Positions 7,467-8,159 of a stretch of DNA of 8,159 nt are shown piece by piece. How positions within the stretch are numbered: the first letter of the stretch is position 1; the number at the start of each line of letters is the position of its first letter. The stretch is from IDS-8 sp036381215. Lineage in GTDB: Bacteria > Pseudomonadota > Gammaproteobacteria > Steroidobacterales > Woeseiaceae. The position numbers and the translations under genes are program-made. Location of the stretch: contig DASVDF010000120.1 of the NCBI GenBank assembly GCA_036381215.1, positions 1 through 8,159 on the forward strand, in the 5' to 3' direction. The notes below the pieces were generated by a model, which made no database searches, had not been told where the DNA came from, and saw only the letters and a program-made list of their open reading frames with translations.

Positions 7467-8018
7467 TCACATCATGCCGGTCTGAAGGCGGGCCTCGTCG
7501 GACATCATGGAATAGTTCCAGGGCGGATCGAACACGAGGGCGACCTTCACCTCGCCGACGGTGGGGATGAGGCCGATCTTCTCCTGCGCGTCCTGCACCA
7601 GGATGTCGCCCATGCCGCAGCCCGGCGCGGTCAGGGTCATGTCGACGCTGACCGAGCGCTGGCCGTCCGGCAGGCTCGTGACCTCCAGCCGATAGACCAG
7701 GCCGAGGTCGACGATGTTGATGGGAATTTCCGGATCGTAGCAGGTCTTGAGCTGCTTCCACACGACGTCCTCGATGTCCTTGTCGGTCGCGTTCTCCGGG
7801 ATCGCGGGCGGCGCCACGGGCTCCTTGCCGAGAGCGTCCGCATCGAGCCCGGCGATGCGGAACAGGTTGCCTTCGATGTACACCGTGAAGCTGCCGCCGA
7901 GCGCCTGGGTGATGAATCCCTGGGTGCCCTCGCGCAAGGTGACCGTCTCGCCCGCCGGAACGATGACGGCGCTTACGTCGCGCGTGAGGGCAAACGGCTC
8001 GTGTGTGTGCCCGAACAT
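7467..8018 (-). CDS. sufT: SufT, MIP18/DUF59-family iron-sulfur cluster assembly protein
   Basis: Cytoplasmic accessory factor for iron-sulfur protein maturation, encoded at the end of many SUF operons. It has 183 residues. An N-terminal extension of about 75 residues (PAGETVTLREGTQGFITQALGGSFTVYIEGNLFRI, in part) is typical of SufT and not of simple MIP18 proteins. The DUF59 domain follows at about 80-175: Cys93 beside DPEIPINIVDLGLVYRLEV (95-113), the conserved cysteine Cys134 in LTAPGCGMGD, and VALVFDPPWNYSMMSDEAR (159-177). No membrane segment is seen. The ATG at 8018 has GGAG six bases upstream (8028-8025), overlapping the end of sufU; only three bases separate the two genes, so they are co-transcribed and probably translationally coupled. 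It may help mature clusters such as that of the nearby serine dehydratase, but this is inference. Confidence 0.93.
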   Translation of the reverse strand: MFGHTHEPFALTRDVSAVIVPAGETVTLREGTQGFITQALGGSFTVYIEGNLFRIAGLDADALGKEPVAPPAIPENATDKDIEDVVWKQLKTCYDPEIPINIVDLGLVYRLEVTSLPDGQRSVSVDMTLTAPGCGMGDILVQDAQEKIGLIPTVGEVKVALVFDPPWNYSMMSDEARLQTGMM

Positions 8019-8021
8019 CGG

Positions 8022-8159
8022 CTACTCCGTCGATACCGGTCCGCCTTCTCCTCCGAGGGCGGAATGCAGGGCATGCCACGCGAGCGTGGCGCACTTCACG
8101 CGGGTCGGGAACTCCTTCACGCCTTCCAGCGCTTCCAGCTTGCCGAGCTCGACCTCCGC
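8022..8159 (-). CDS. sufU: SufU iron-sulfur scaffold / sulfur-transfer protein, C-terminal 45 codons only
   Basis: Only the end is visible: AEVELGKLEALEGVKEFP, then TRVKCATLAWHALHSAL, ending GGPVSTE and TAG at 8024-8022. The RVKCATLAWH segment with its cysteine (residue 23 of the visible part) is the characteristic C-terminal metal-binding region of SufU, which accepts sulfur from the cysteine desulfurase SufS. The rest of the gene, and probably sufS and other suf genes, should lie beyond the right edge. The frame is open to the window edge, with exactly 46 codons including the stop. The fragment is short but the motif is distinctive. Confidence 0.85.
   Translation of the reverse strand, partial: AEVELGKLEALEGVKEFPTRVKCATLAWHALHSALGGEGGPVSTE
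8025..8028 (-). promoter_or_regulatory. Ribosome binding site of sufT
   Basis: GGAG on the minus strand lies six bases before the sufT ATG, inside the last codons of sufU. It fixes the sufT start and implies translational coupling to sufU. Confidence 0.6.

Noticed and set aside
7153..8094. 313-residue minus-strand frame through the palindromic element, sufT and the sufU end
   Set aside because: It overlaps sufT in another frame and crosses the non-coding palindrome; the sequence is arginine-rich with no family signature.

Overview
The window is GC-rich DNA, very probably from a gammaproteobacterium. The support is the kbl-tdh gene pair, a single-chain iron-sulfur L-serine dehydratase, a short SixA-type phosphatase, a SUF operon end (sufU-sufT), and short GTAG-headed palindromic repeats of the type known from Pseudomonas and Stenotrophomonas. 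I cannot name the genus from sequence alone. Almost all long frames opposite the real genes are shadows caused by high GC.

Layout. Positions 1-1955, minus strand: kbl (2-amino-3-ketobutyrate CoA ligase) followed by tdh (threonine 3-dehydrogenase, GTG start, C-terminus cut by the window edge). Positions 1956-2039: a compact divergent promoter region with two TATAAT-like boxes facing opposite ways and a small inverted repeat. Positions 2040-5177, plus strand: putA, a bifunctional proline dehydrogenase / P5C dehydrogenase without the DNA-binding N-terminus. Positions 5174-5239: a pair of inverted REP-like palindromes that contributes the putA stop codon. Positions 5274-6632, plus: sdaA (L-serine dehydratase). 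Positions 6649-7143, minus: sixA-like phosphohistidine phosphatase, convergent with sdaA. Positions 7144-7466 have no gene. They hold one more REP-like hairpin, a second small hairpin, and a 192-bp imperfect palindrome with perfect 16-bp ends. Positions 7467-8159, minus: sufT and the last 45 codons of sufU.

How the genes fit together. Tdh and Kbl turn threonine into glycine plus acetyl-CoA. SdaA turns serine (which can be made from glycine by enzymes not seen here) into pyruvate. PutA turns proline into glutamate. The left two thirds is therefore an amino-acid catabolism block. SdaA needs a [4Fe-4S] cluster, and the SUF genes to the right make such clusters, but the two blocks are separated by the sixA gene and repeat-rich DNA, so co-regulation is not implied.

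I see no CRISPR array, phage, insertion sequence, defence island, tRNA or rRNA. The genes are ordinary housekeeping or catabolic genes. The points worth a second look are the repeats, the divergent promoter, a five-codon minicistron overlapping the putA start, and the SD-less starts of tdh, putA and sdaA.
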